Assembly (NCBI RefSeq): GCF_000015565.1
Contig: NC_008786.1
Span: forward strand, 3,956,501-4,020,500
Source of the DNA: Verminephrobacter eiseniae EF01-2
GTDB taxonomy: Bacteria > Pseudomonadota > Gammaproteobacteria > Burkholderiales > Burkholderiaceae_C
DNA: 64,000 nucleotides
Direction of reading: 5' to 3'
Shown: positions 8,175 to 19,226 of the stretch, in pieces
Position numbering within the stretch: position 1 is the stretch's first letter
How the letters are laid out: each line of letters starts with the position of its first letter
Position numbers and translations under genes: made by a program
The notes under the pieces: model-generated
Seen by the model: only the letters and a program-made list of their open reading frames with translations
Told to the model about the DNA's origin: nothing
Databases searched by the model: none

Positions 8175-9546
8175 AACGACAAGACCGAACCGATCACGCT
8201 CAAGGGACTGACCTGGGCGCATCCACGCGGCTACGACCCGCTCGTGGCCTGCGCGAGCCGTTACGCGCAACTGAGCGGCCATGTGCGCATCGAATGGCGC
8301 CAGCGCTCCTTGCATGACTTTGGCGCCGCGCCGATCTAGTGTCGCATCACCGATCATCTGTCGGTCCGCGCTGGCCATCGAAGCGCATCGCGGCGTTGCA
8401 TCGCTTGCCAATACAGCTCGGTATGGGCTGCGCGATGCGCCTTGCGCTGCGCTCCGATGGCTGCGCGCAGCCTACGACATCTGATCGGTGACGCGACACG
8501 AGGAACTGGCGCGCAGCTTCGACCTGCTGGTGATCGACCATCCCTTCATCGGGCAGGCCGATCGGACCGGCTGCTTTCGCGATCTCCGTGAACTGATCGC
8601 CGCCCCTGTGCTGTCGCGGCTGACGGCACAGGGCGCAGGCCCGTCCGGCCAAGCCTATGTCTGGCGCGGCAAGGTCTTCGCGCTGCCCACGGATGCCGCA
8701 GCCCAGGTCGCCAGCTACCGCGAAGACCTGCTCGCCGATCTTGCGCCCGAGCCGCCCAGGCGCTGGGCCGATGTGCTGCTGCTGGCCGAGCGCGCACGCG
8801 CAAACGGGCAGACGCTGTCCTGGGCCGGCACACCGACCGACGCCGCCTGCACCTTTCTGACGCTGGCCGCCAACCTGGGGCACCCGCTGGGCCGCAACGA
8901 AGGCGAGTTCCTGCCGGCCCATGTGACCGAACAGGTCATGCGGCACCTGCACTGGATCGTGCAACATGCGCAGCCGTCCTGCCTGGTCGACAACCCGATC
9001 CGCGTGTACGAGGCGATGCTGGCCGGCGAGCGCATGGTCTATTGCCCTGCGGCCTTTGGCTACTCCAACTACGCGCGCCAAGAGCGCAGGCCCTGGCTGC
9101 GGTTCGCGCCGCTGGCCGGGCCGGGTGCCGAGCCATCGTGTGGCGCCCTGCTCGGCGGCGCCGGCATGGCGATCTCCAGCCACAGCGTGGCACCGCGCGC
9201 GGCCGCCGCCTTTCTCGCCTGGTTGCACAGTGCCAAAGTGCAGCGCGGCCTCTACGCCAGCGCCGGGGGCCAGCCCGGCAACCTGGCTGCCTGGCGCGAC
9301 CGGAGCGTCAACGCCATGGCCCGCGACTTCTTCGCCGCCACGCTGACGACACTCGAAGCCGCCTGGGTGCGCCCGCGATTCGCCGGCATCGTTGCCTTCG
9401 TGGAAGCCGCCGGCGGCGAAATCAACCGCTGTCTGCGCGGTCAGACCGACATGCGCCGGCTGCACCGAGCGCTGACCGCGCTGTACCACCAAGCCTGGGC
9501 GGAGCGCGGCCAGGCGCTGTCGCCGGCGCTGAAACACGCACCATGA
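8172..9546 (+). pseudogene. Extracellular solute-binding protein gene split by element copy 4
   Basis: GTG 8172 opens a protein (VNDKTEPITLKGLTWAHPRG) that stops at TAG 8337-8339, inside the border of element copy 4. The rest resumes at GAG 8500 (EELARSFDLLVIDHPFIGQA) and runs to 9546. Joining ATC 8334-8336 to GAG 8500-8502 restores one continuous protein of about 404 residues across the junction API/EEL. The insertion is 163 nt, so it both adds a stop and shifts the frame. The protein resembles ABC-type solute-binding proteins without an obvious signal peptide. The downstream part is otherwise undamaged, which suggests a recent insertion. Confidence 0.85.
8336..8502. mobile_element. Palindromic MITE-like element, copy 4 (gene-disrupting)
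   Basis: CTAG at the left, CGAG at the right. The left terminal repeat carries one change (GTCGCATCAC instead of GTCGCGTCAC). It is inserted in the solute-binding gene. The coding frame shows exactly which bases are extra (8337-8499). Confidence 0.92.
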
Positions 9547-9836
9547 ACCGCGCCTCGGCGCCCCTTCTGGAAATGGAAATCTGCAGCCATGCCGCGCTCG
9601 TCCGCTGGAACCGGACCGGGTAGTTCGACGCAACGGACAGCCCGATGGCCGATCCGTCGTGCGCCGCGTTCAAGGCCGCCGGTACGACACCGGGCGTCTT
9701 GGGGCGCTTTGGGGCGCTTTGGGGCGTCTTGGGGTCTTGGGAAGGCCGACCGGGCGCATGGCCCCATTCCCCTGCGGATGCGGCCCCCTGCGGATGTGGG
9801 GTGGCAAATCCGGCGGGCCGAACGGGCCGCAGACCG
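9544..9836. other. Gene-poor stretch: possible enoyl-CoA hydratase start remnant and tandem repeats
   Basis: A 26-codon frame at 9544-9624 (LLEMEICSHAALVRWNRTG then stop) resembles the first strand of enoyl-CoA hydratases, but nothing follows it. Next come 10-base tandem repeats at 9691-9740 and a doubled CCCCTGCGGATG around 9768-9800. No intact gene is seen. Confidence 0.35.
9691..9740. repeat. 10-bp tandem repeat (GGGGCGCTTT, about 5 units)
   Basis: Consecutive units CGGGCGTCTT, GGGGCGCTTT, GGGGCGCTTT, GGGGCGTCTT and GGGGTCTTGG. It lies in non-coding sequence beyond the end of the SMP-30 gene. Confidence 0.85.
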
Positions 9837-10682
9837 TCAGCGGCCCGGGCTGGCAAGGGCGGCCAGATCGATCTCGGTGATGTGCCAGCGGCCAAGATTT
9901 GCCGTGTAGAGTTTGTCGCCCTTGAAGGCGATGTTGGTGGGATGCGCCAGCGTGGTCGCTGTCGGATCCTCCATCAGCACTTCGAGACCCCGATCTTTGC
10001 GCCAGCGATAAATCCGGCTTGGCTCGTAGCATGAAATGAACAGCGAACCGTCGGGCGCGCAGGCCACGCCGTCCGGAACGTTGTGCACCCCCTCGACGAC
10101 GACCCGCCGGGCTCCGGGCGCACCGTCGGCGAGGATCGGCACATAGCTGATGCACGGTGCATTGCTTTCCACCACATACAGGCCGTTGCCATCCGGCGCC
10201 ATGGCCATGCCATTGGCAAAGGACATGGCCTCGCGGCACCACAGGCCGCCGTCGCCGGTCTTCAGGTCGTAGCGGAAGATGCCGGAGCGGTTGTCTTGGC
10301 CGACACTGTCCGACACGAAGAGCCAGCCCCTCAGCTCGTCGACGACCGGGTAATTCGGCACGCGGATGCCCGCCGAAGCAAAGCGTTCCATCTGCGCTGT
10401 CCCGGCATCCCGGCGAAAGATCGCCGAGTGCTTCCAATCGCAGGCAAAACAGTTCCCGGCACCGTCGAAGGCAATGCCGAGCAGAAACCCTTGCGTGCCA
10501 CCCATGCGCTCGACCGAAGCACCATCGGCGGCCAGCCGCAGCAAATCGCCGGTTTCGGTGCCGCACCAGATGGATCCGTCGCGGTGGACGGCCACGCCCT
10601 CCGGGTGCGCGACGCGCGGGCTGGTGAAGATGCCGTCGAAGAAAACTTTCGCGGCCGACATTTCGAGCAACGGTTTTGCCAT
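9837..10682 (-). CDS. SMP-30/gluconolactonase family protein
   Basis: Six-bladed beta-propeller lactonase-type protein, about 281 residues. Metal-site regions are visible: HPEGVAVHRDGSIWCGTE near the N-terminus (glutamate ligand), FANGMAMAPDGNGLYVVES (asparagine) and NVPDGVACAPDGSLFISCY (aspartate), ending in HPTNIAFKGDKLYTANLGRW. ATG 10682 (MAKPLLEMS) is chosen over 10727 because GAAGGGA precedes it. It is the last gene of the nine-gene minus-strand operon, 85 bp after the epimerase-like gene. It probably hydrolyses a sugar lactone or similar ester made by the upstream dehydrogenase. This is inferred from the family and position. Confidence 0.85.
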   Translation of the reverse strand: MAKPLLEMSAAKVFFDGIFTSPRVAHPEGVAVHRDGSIWCGTETGDLLRLAADGASVERMGGTQGFLLGIAFDGAGNCFACDWKHSAIFRRDAGTAQMERFASAGIRVPNYPVVDELRGWLFVSDSVGQDNRSGIFRYDLKTGDGGLWCREAMSFANGMAMAPDGNGLYVVESNAPCISYVPILADGAPGARRVVVEGVHNVPDGVACAPDGSLFISCYEPSRIYRWRKDRGLEVLMEDPTATTLAHPTNIAFKGDKLYTANLGRWHITEIDLAALASPGR

Positions 10683-10767
10683 CGCAGGTCCCTTCACCCG
10701 TGCGGCAGCCCGGCAGCCCGTCGCCATCCGTCGAGCCGAGGCCGGTTCGGCATGGCTGCGCGCTCTT

Positions 10768-11784
10768 TCACAGCGCGGATGCCTCGATCCGGTAGCGGGT
10801 CACGAACGGCCTTTCGGGCGAGAATTCCAGCGCCGTCGCAATGCCGGATTGCGCGAGCGGATTGTCGGCCAGTGCGGTCGCCAGGCCGAGGCCGAAGGGC
10901 GAGCAGACCGGTTCGATGCCGATGGCGACATGGCGCCCATTCCACGGCGCGGCCTTGCGGCCCCGATGGGAGTACCAGAGCAGAAGGCTTGGGAAATGCG
11001 CCTTTTGCCACGAGAGTCGGACCCGGTAGCCGTCCGCATGGTTGGCAAGCGCCACCGTGCCGTCGAGTCCATGGACCTGCAGCAGTTCCTCCGTCACGGC
11101 GGCCAGTGGCAAGCGTGAGGCGTCCAGCATGCCGCCGGAGCGTGCCGGAACGCTGGCCAGATCGGTGAAGGTTTTGCCATCGGCAAACAAGGCAGCGCCC
11201 GGCTCGACCTCGTGTGGATAGGTGTGGCCATGATCGAAATGGCCGAGTTCCAGCGTGGCGGCACCGGTCTTTTCCGGCAGCCGGAAGACAGGATGCAGGC
11301 CAATGGGCAGGCGGCAGGCACGGCGGACGATGACTTTCAATTCAATGTCGATGGCCGGCGCCGACGGGTCGGGCACCACCGTCCGTTCGACGCGCTCGAC
11401 CGGGCTTGCGGTGGGATAGGCAAGCGCCAGGGCCAATGACTGGCGCTCGCTGGCGCGCCAATCCCAGTCATGGTTCGATCCATGGCCATGGACTTCTTCG
11501 TCAGGCTCCGGCGCAAGCATCACGCGCGACCAGTCCCCGGGCCATCCGTCGGCCGGCACCGAATAGCCGAAGGGGACGCACGGCCATTCGCCGCGCAGCT
11601 TGCGCAGAACGCCCGGCAGCGCTTGCGCCTGCGGTTCGTGCGACCAGGGGGCGATGTGCAGCGGCGAAATCTGCCGACCATCCGCAAGCACGAATGTCAC
11701 GGGCGCAAGCATCGCGCCGAGCCGCTGGACGGTCAGCGCGCCATGCGCCCAGCCGAGTCCGCGGTAGTTGTCGCTGTCCTTCAT
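10768..11784 (-). CDS. Aldose 1-epimerase-like protein (galactose mutarotase superfamily)
   Basis: 338 residues with the fold pattern of the mutarotase-like family. Seen are a HGHGSNHDWDW segment, the LPIGLHPVFRLPEK stretch with a conserved histidine, and AIGIEPVCSPFGLG, which holds a glutamate where mutarotases have their catalytic base. It may interconvert sugar anomers for the neighbouring dehydrogenase and lactonase, but many members are non-classical. Its ATG overlaps the stop of the enoyl-CoA hydratase gene by 4 bases, so the two are translationally coupled. Substrate unknown. Confidence 0.75.
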   Translation of the reverse strand: MKDSDNYRGLGWAHGALTVQRLGAMLAPVTFVLADGRQISPLHIAPWSHEPQAQALPGVLRKLRGEWPCVPFGYSVPADGWPGDWSRVMLAPEPDEEVHGHGSNHDWDWRASERQSLALALAYPTASPVERVERTVVPDPSAPAIDIELKVIVRRACRLPIGLHPVFRLPEKTGAATLELGHFDHGHTYPHEVEPGAALFADGKTFTDLASVPARSGGMLDASRLPLAAVTEELLQVHGLDGTVALANHADGYRVRLSWQKAHFPSLLLWYSHRGRKAAPWNGRHVAIGIEPVCSPFGLGLATALADNPLAQSGIATALEFSPERPFVTRYRIEASAL

Positions 11785-12569
11785 GGTGGCTCCTTCTTCG
11801 TTGGTGTTGCGTTTTTTCCGGCGAACGCCTCGATCCGCCGCTGGCCGGTCTCGCTGCGGTAGAGGCGGCCCAGGATATCGCGCTCCATGGCGAGGCCGCC
11901 GGCCAGATCTCCCGACACGGCATGCGCCGTCAACGCTTTCATGCCTTCGATCGCGCTGGCAGGCTCGGCGGCCATCATCCGGGCCAGTTCCAGCGCGCGC
12001 GGTATCAGCCTTTCGGCATCGACGACCTCGTTGACCAGGCCGGCAGCGATGAATTCGCAGGCCGGCACAATGGCGCCGGTCATCAGCAGGAGGTTGGCGC
12101 GGTTGCGCCCGAGCTTGGCGACGCTGCGTTGTGTGCCGCCACCGCCAGGGATCAGCCCGAGCTTGATCTCCGGCAGACCGAGCTTGGCGAATGGGTTGGC
12201 GATCACGATGTCACAGCACAGCACCAGTTCCATGCCGCCGCCCAACGCGAAGCCGTTGACCGCTGCGATCACCGGTTTGCGGTTGTTCTCGATGGCCGCG
12301 TACATGCGCGCTCCGGCTGCCTGGAAGGCGTCGAATTCCGGCGCCGTTTGCGCGGCGTATTCCTTGATGTCGGCACCGGCCATAAAGCCGCGCCCTTCGC
12401 CGGTGACCACGATCGCACCGACGCCCGCATCGCTGGACAGCGCCTCGAAAGCCTGCGTGATCTCGCTTTGCATCAGCCGGTTCATGGCATTGAGTTGGTC
12501 GGCGCGCCGGAAGGTGACGAGCGCGACGCGGCCCGAAGTTTCGACCGTGAGGGTTTGACAGGCGCTCAT
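11781..12569 (-). CDS. Enoyl-CoA hydratase/isomerase family protein
   Basis: Crotonase-fold enzyme, 262 residues, full length. The oxyanion-hole strands are AFMAGADIKEYA-like (GRGFMAGADIKEY) and ALGGGMELVLCCD. A glutamate is present in GLPEIKLGLIPGGGGTQR at the usual position for a hydratase. Unusual context: it follows a CaiB-type CoA-transferase by 4 bp inside an operon headed by a sugar ABC transporter. This suggests that the imported compound, or a product of it, is handled as a CoA thioester. The precise substrate cannot be inferred. Confidence 0.9.
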   Translation of the reverse strand: MSACQTLTVETSGRVALVTFRRADQLNAMNRLMQSEITQAFEALSSDAGVGAIVVTGEGRGFMAGADIKEYAAQTAPEFDAFQAAGARMYAAIENNRKPVIAAVNGFALGGGMELVLCCDIVIANPFAKLGLPEIKLGLIPGGGGTQRSVAKLGRNRANLLLMTGAIVPACEFIAAGLVNEVVDAERLIPRALELARMMAAEPASAIEGMKALTAHAVSGDLAGGLAMERDILGRLYRSETGQRRIEAFAGKNATPTKKEPP

Positions 12570-12573
12570 GGTG

Positions 12574-13779
12574 TCAGGCCATGTCCACGGTCATGTCGCC
12601 GCACGCCTCCAGAGCGGCAATCTCCTGGCTGGACAGGCCGAGCTCGGCCAGTATCTCGCGGCCATGCTGGCCGACCAGCGGGGCCGGCCGTTCGATGGTT
12701 GCGGGCGTCTCGCTCATTTTGACCGCCGGCCCGACCACCCTGACCTTGCCGCCGCGCGGATGCTCGTAACTGGTGATCATGCCCATGTGCATGACCTGCG
12801 GATCTTCCGCCGCGCGGCGGATATCCTTCACCTCGGCGCACCAGATGTCGACGGCCAGCAGCCGTGCCAGCAGATCCTGCGTGGCGAACTTTCTGGTCTC
12901 GGCATTGACCTTGCCGAACACCTCGTCACGCTGGTCGAAAAGGGTCTTGAGATCGTCGTAGACCGCAAGCTGCGGTGCTTGCAGCACTTGGTAGAGCGCC
13001 TTGAACGGGCTCATCGCGATCGATATGTAGCCACCGTCCCTGGTTTCGTAGATGCCGAACGGCGCCTGCATGCCGGGATGGCCGATCCCGGAGTTCGGCC
13101 GCACGAAATCCTCGCCGAGGTTGAGCACGGCGACATATTCCTGGTTCAGATGCGCCAGCAGGCCGGCCAGCAGATTGACCTCGATCTTCTGGCCCTTGCC
13201 GGTCTTTTCGCGATAGTAGAGTGCCGACAGGATGCCGTAGACCATGTTCATGGCGCCGATCTGATCCGCCAGGCCGGCGCCAACGGGAACCGGCGCCTGG
13301 TCGCCCCGGCCGGTATTGGCAATCAGCCCGCACAGCCCCTGGATCAGCATGTCCTGGCCGGGGCGCTCGACATAGGGGCCTTCCTCGCCATAGCCGGAAC
13401 CCGAGCAATAGATGATGCCCGGATTGACGGCCTTGAAGTCCTCGTAGCCATAGCCGAGCCTGGCCAGCACGCCGGGGCGGAAATTTTGCACCACCACGTC
13501 GGCGGTCTGCGCCATCTCCATGATGATGGCGTGCACCTTGCGGCTCTTCAGATTCAGGGCGATCGAGCGCTTGTTGCGGTTCCAGGCCAGGAAATTCGGG
13601 CTTTCCGAGCCGCCCACCCATTTGGCAAAAAAGGTCATGCCACGGAACATGTCGCCGGCACCGGCGCGCTCGATCTTGATGACGTCGGCGCCCATGTCCC
13701 CGAGCAGTTGCGTGGCAAACGGCCCCTGTAGCAGATGGCTGAAATCGAGGATGCGGATGCCTTCGAGGGCCTTGTTCAT
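12574..13779 (-). CDS. CaiB/BaiF family (class III) CoA-transferase
   Basis: 401 residues, full length. Family features: LDFSHLLQGPFATQLLGDMG at the N-terminus with GADVIKIE, SPNFLAWNRNKRSIALNLK, and VVVQNFRPGVLARLGYGYED, where the N-F-R-P-G segment precedes the substrate pocket. A catalytic aspartate is expected near GRGDQAPVPVGAGLADQIGA. It moves CoA between carboxylic acids. ATG 13779 follows AAAGAGA. It sits 20 bp after the SDR gene and 4 bp before the enoyl-CoA hydratase gene in the same operon. A second, different family III transferase is encoded at 44093-45292. Confidence 0.9.
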   Translation of the reverse strand: MNKALEGIRILDFSHLLQGPFATQLLGDMGADVIKIERAGAGDMFRGMTFFAKWVGGSESPNFLAWNRNKRSIALNLKSRKVHAIIMEMAQTADVVVQNFRPGVLARLGYGYEDFKAVNPGIIYCSGSGYGEEGPYVERPGQDMLIQGLCGLIANTGRGDQAPVPVGAGLADQIGAMNMVYGILSALYYREKTGKGQKIEVNLLAGLLAHLNQEYVAVLNLGEDFVRPNSGIGHPGMQAPFGIYETRDGGYISIAMSPFKALYQVLQAPQLAVYDDLKTLFDQRDEVFGKVNAETRKFATQDLLARLLAVDIWCAEVKDIRRAAEDPQVMHMGMITSYEHPRGGKVRVVGPAVKMSETPATIERPAPLVGQHGREILAELGLSSQEIAALEACGDMTVDMA

Positions 13780-13799
13780 TTCATGTCTCTTTCATGTCG

Positions 13800-14585
13800 T
13801 CAAAGCAGTTCCGGGACGTAGCGCGGCGCGGCGGTCAGCCCGCCATCGACGCGCAGGTCGGTGCCGCTCGTAAAGCCGGCGGCGTCGGAGGCGAGATAGA
13901 CGGCGGCCTCGGCCACTTCGCAAGGCTTGCCGATACGACCGAGCGGATGCATCTTCACCCACGCCTTGGCGAGGTTGCCGCCGATCTGCCGGGCCAGCCG
14001 GTCATTCATCGGCGTGTCGATGGTGCCCGGCGAGATCGAGTTGACGCGGATGTTCACCGGACCGAATTCGACCGCCATCTGGCGCGTCATCGCCATCACC
14101 GCACCCTTGGCGCCGGCATAGGCGGTCCAGCCATCGAGACCGATATGGCCCTGGGCCGAGGCCATGTTGATGATCGATCCCGACTTTTGCGCGATCATGT
14201 GCGGCAACGCGCACTTGCAGCCGCGAAACACGCTGGTCAGGTTGATCTCGATCAGGCGCTGCCATTGTTCGTCGGTCATCTCGTGGACGGGCATGCCGCC
14301 GATGGCGATCGCGGCGTTGTTGACCATCACGTCGAGATGCCCGGTCTGACGGACGGCGGTGTCGACCAGGCGGGCGATGTCGTCCGCCTTGGCCACGTCG
14401 CAATGCAGATAGTCGGCAAGATGGCCTGCCGCGCGCAGTTGCGCAGCGCAACGCTCGCCCTGCGCGTCGCTGATGTCGCTCAGAAAGACATGCGCACCCT
14501 CGCGCGCCATCGCCTGCGCGATCGCATGGCCGATGCCGTCGGCGGCACCGGTGATGACGGCGGTTTTTCCTTCGAGTCGAGCCAT
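13800..14585 (-). CDS. SDR family oxidoreductase
   Basis: Classical short-chain dehydrogenase, 261 residues. TGAADGIGHAIA is the cofactor loop, VNNAAIAI the NNAG motif, MASAQGHIG carries the serine and YAGAKGA the YxxxK pair. An aspartate in SDISDAQGE after the second strand points to NAD rather than NADP. The start has an excellent ribosome site (CAGGAGGCTGAA). It lies 1 bp after the permease gene and is the first catabolic gene behind the transporter genes. It is likely to oxidise the imported sugar or polyol. Confidence 0.92.
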   Translation of the reverse strand: MARLEGKTAVITGAADGIGHAIAQAMAREGAHVFLSDISDAQGERCAAQLRAAGHLADYLHCDVAKADDIARLVDTAVRQTGHLDVMVNNAAIAIGGMPVHEMTDEQWQRLIEINLTSVFRGCKCALPHMIAQKSGSIINMASAQGHIGLDGWTAYAGAKGAVMAMTRQMAVEFGPVNIRVNSISPGTIDTPMNDRLARQIGGNLAKAWVKMHPLGRIGKPCEVAEAAVYLASDAAGFTSGTDLRVDGGLTAAPRYVPELL

Positions 14586-14586
14586 T

Positions 14587-15585
14587 TCAGCCTCCTGTTG
14601 CGCGCCGGCGCTTGGCTTCGTCGAAAGCCACTGCGGCGATGATGATCATGCCGGTGATGACCAGTTGCCATTCGGTCGGCAGCCCAAGCCCGCGCAGGCC
14701 ATTGGACAGGAACTGCAGAATCAGCACACCGAGCGCCATGCCACCCAGGTTGCCGATGCCGCCGGCGAGACTGACCCCGCCAAGCACGGTCGCGGCGACC
14801 ACCTGGAATTCGAAATTGAGCCCCGCCGTGTGCTGCGCCGAACCGACGCGGGCTGCCAAAATGATGCCGGCGACGGTGGCCAGCAACGAGCTGATGATCA
14901 TGCACAGGAACTTCACCCGCCGCACATCGTAACCGGCAAGGCGCGCGACTTCCGGATTGCCGCCAACGGCATAGACCTGCCGCCCGAAAGGACGATGGCG
15001 CATCATGTAGGCGAAGAGCGAAAGCAAAATGATGGCGATCACGGCCGCATAGGGAATGACGCCGAACAGCCGTCCATCGGACAGCGCGATGAAGCTGTCC
15101 AGCGCGGCATCGTCGGAGATGGCGCGCTGGCCGGTGTAGAGGTAGACGCCCCCGCGCATGACGAACATCATGCCCAGCGTGACAATCAGCGAGTTGATGC
15201 CGGCATAGGCGGTGAGCCAGCCGTTGACGACCCCGATCGCCAGCCCGAACATCAAGGCGGCCGAGACACCGAGGGCCAGCGATTGCGTATCGTTCATGAC
15301 GACGATCAGCGGCAGCGCAATGGTCGCCAGCAGCGCGCCGATCGAAATATCCACTTCGCCGGAAATGAAGACGATGGCGCAGCCCGTGCCGGCAATCAGC
15401 GGCAGCGACGCCTGGCCAAGCACGTTGCTGATATTGCGCACGGAAAAGAAGTTCTCTGCCGCCACGGAAAAAAAGGCGATGACCAGGATCAGGCAAACCA
15501 GCAGCGCCATTTCCTGACGCCGCAACAGGCGCGCAAGCAAGGACGGTTGCGCCCGCACAGGGGCAGACATCGGGGCGCTGGTCAT
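14587..15585 (-). CDS. Sugar ABC transporter permease (CUT2/RbsC-like), second permease
   Basis: Integral membrane subunit with about eight to ten hydrophobic segments. Family signatures seen are FISGEVDISIGALLA, INSLIVTLGMMFVMRGG and VLGGVSLAGGIGNLGG (the coupling loop to the ATPase) near the C-terminus. ATG 15585 (MTSAPMSAP) gives about 332 residues and is preferred to 15627, though the ribosome site is weak. The gap to the ATPase gene is about 110 bp, wider than others in the operon. With the permease at 17213-18172 it probably forms a heterodimeric channel. Confidence 0.9.
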   Translation of the reverse strand: MTSAPMSAPVRAQPSLLARLLRRQEMALLVCLILVIAFFSVAAENFFSVRNISNVLGQASLPLIAGTGCAIVFISGEVDISIGALLATIALPLIVVMNDTQSLALGVSAALMFGLAIGVVNGWLTAYAGINSLIVTLGMMFVMRGGVYLYTGQRAISDDAALDSFIALSDGRLFGVIPYAAVIAIILLSLFAYMMRHRPFGRQVYAVGGNPEVARLAGYDVRRVKFLCMIISSLLATVAGIILAARVGSAQHTAGLNFEFQVVAATVLGGVSLAGGIGNLGGMALGVLILQFLSNGLRGLGLPTEWQLVITGMIIIAAVAFDEAKRRRATGG

Positions 15586-15693
15586 GGCATGCCGGCCTGT
15601 GCCGCGGCGTGGAAACACAACCGACACGCCCGGAATGACCGGCCGAACCCGATGGGTTCGACCGGAATTCCGGCGTGCGCAAACAGGGCCATC

Positions 15694-17212
<1,519 letters not shown>

Positions 17213-17223
<11 letters not shown>

Positions 17224-18172
17224 TGGCTTTGCTCCGCACGACATCGAGATAGGTCGCCAAAATGATGACGACGCCCGGCACGATCATCTGCAAGTCCTGG
17301 TTCCAGCCGAGGAGGATGATGCCGTTGTCGATGACTTTCAGCACCAACACACCGAGCAATGTGCCGAAAAGAGAGCCGCGACCGCCAGCCAGGCTGGTTC
17401 CGCCCAGAATGACAGCGGCAATGACCGTGAGCTCGAAGCCGCGCCCGGCCGTCGGCTGACCGGCATTCATCAGCGACGACAGGATCATGCCGGCCACGCC
17501 GACGCACAGGCCGGTCAGGACAAAGGCGAACAGTTTCAGCCGTTCGGAACGGACACCCGACAGGCGCAGCGCCCTTTCGTTGGCGCCGACGGCGTAGATG
17601 AAACGCCCCAGCACCGTCAGGCGCAGCGTCATCCAGGCGATCAGGAAAATCACCGCCGCGACGATGACCGGAATTGGCACCACCCCGGCATGGCCCGCGC
17701 CGAGCGCGGTAAACCCCGCCAACTGGTGCTGGTTCTGCACCGCCTCGCGGGTGAAAAGATAGACGCCGCCTTGCAGCATCATCATGGTGCCGATCGTGGC
17801 GATCAGTGAATTGACTTTCAGGCGCGTGACGATCAAACCGTTGGCAAGGCCGACCCCGCCGGCAAAAGCCAGCGCCGCCAACATGCCCAGCGCAAGGCTA
17901 TGCGTCGCATTGAGCACGGCCATGCCGATGCAACCGACAAAGGCCAGCGAGGCACCGACCGACAAATCGACCTCGGCGGCAATGACGAGCATGGTCATTG
18001 CGCACGCAGCGATCAACACCAAGGCGCATTGGCGCAAGATGGCGATGATGTTGGCCCCGGAATGAAATCGTGGCTCTGCGGCCGAGATGGCGATGCAAAG
18101 CGTGGCCAGCACCAGCGCCAGAACGAGCGAGCCCGATTGACCGAACCGTATCGACATCGAACGCCGGGGCAT
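17213..18172 (-). CDS. Sugar ABC transporter permease (CUT2/RbsC-like), first permease
   Basis: 319 residues, multiple membrane-spanning segments. Motifs: VIAAEVDLSVGASLAF, VNSLIATIGTMMMLQGG and ILGGTSLAGGRGSLFG, the last being the ATPase-contact loop. The start lies 13 bp after the binding-protein stop. It partners the permease at 14587-15585. The order of binding protein, permease, ATPase and permease, with the ATPase between the two permeases, is a common CUT2 arrangement. Confidence 0.9.
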
Positions 18173-18185
18173 CCTGAGGGAATGC

Positions 18186-19226
18186 CTATTTCTTCAGATC
18201 TGCAGCGGTCTTCATGCACTTGGCCGGTGGCGTCAGCGCATTGACGGCGTCCCACTTGATGGTGCGGGTGGTGCCGTCATAACTGTAATATTTCTTCCAG
18301 TCGTCGCCATTCATCGGCGCGGTCGGGCTGACGATGTGCTGCGGCACCTTCTCCTGGTTGAAGAGCTTCACCGCCGCGTCGATGGCTGTGTACCCTTCCT
18401 TTTCCGGGAACATGGCCGCCTCGATGCGGTAGGACGGTTCCTTCTCGATGGCGTTGATGAAGGCCAGCCCCTCACCGCCGGTGCCAACGGTCAGCAGGTT
18501 GTCCTGCGACTTTCCGGCCGCCTTCCACGCTTGCAGGCCGCCCAGCGACGACGAGTCATTGATGCCGTAGATGATGTTGATGTCGGCATTCTTGGCCAGA
18601 GCCGCCGAGGAGACTTCGAGCGCCCGATCCGGATTGCCGCCGCCATCGAGGTCGTGCACCATCGTTGCGCCGGGAATGACCGTCCTGATCCCATCCATGA
18701 AGCCCTTCGAGCGCAGCACGGTGGCCGACAGGAGCGGCAAACCGACATTCATCACTTTGGCTGTCCCGCCCAATTTTTTCTTGGCGTATTTGCCGGCCTC
18801 GATGCCTGAAAAATAGCCGGTGTCATAGTCGCAAATGGCGACCATGGTCGTCATGCCCTTGACCGGGTTGCCTTCCAGCACCACCGGGATGTTGGCTGCC
18901 TTGGCCTTGCGCAAAAGTGGCACCACGCCCTCTTCGTTGACCGGCGTGATGATCAGGACATCGACGCCCTTGGCAATGAAATCCTCGGCCGCAGCCACCT
19001 GCTTTGCGATATCGAGATTGGCATCCTGCACCTCCACCTCGATGCCGAGGTCCTTGCCATGCGCTTTCATGCCCTTGATGACATTCTGGTACCACTCATG
19101 GGTGGCGTAGTTCGTGACGTAGCCGATCTTCCTGGGCATGTTCCGCGCCTGCGCCGGGGCCGCAAAGGTTGCCGCGAGGGTGACCGCTGCTACCGGGATG
19201 AACAGCAGCGTTTTGGACCAGTTCAT
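18186..19226 (-). CDS. Sugar ABC transporter substrate-binding protein (CUT2)
   Basis: Periplasmic binding protein of the RbsB/type 1 family, about 346 residues. ATG 19226 is chosen because CAAGGAGACAATAA precedes it. The signal peptide [20 protein letters not shown] ends near APAQA. Mature features are [38 protein letters not shown] and [20 protein letters not shown]. It heads the operon that includes the ABC importer and five enzymes. The ligand is probably a sugar or sugar-like compound. The ligand pocket cannot be read with confidence. Confidence 0.92.
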   Translation of the reverse strand: MNWSKTLLFIPVAAVTLAATFAAPAQARNMPRKIGYVTNYATHEWYQNVIKGMKAHGKDLGIEVEVQDANLDIAKQVAAAEDFIAKGVDVLIITPVNEEGVVPLLRKAKAANIPVVLEGNPVKGMTTMVAICDYDTGYFSGIEAGKYAKKKLGGTAKVMNVGLPLLSATVLRSKGFMDGIRTVIPGATMVHDLDGGGNPDRALEVSSAALAKNADINIIYGINDSSSLGGLQAWKAAGKSQDNLLTVGTGGEGLAFINAIEKEPSYRIEAAMFPEKEGYTAIDAAVKLFNQEKVPQHIVSPTAPMNGDDWKKYYSYDGTTRTIKWDAVNALTPPAKCMKTAADLKK

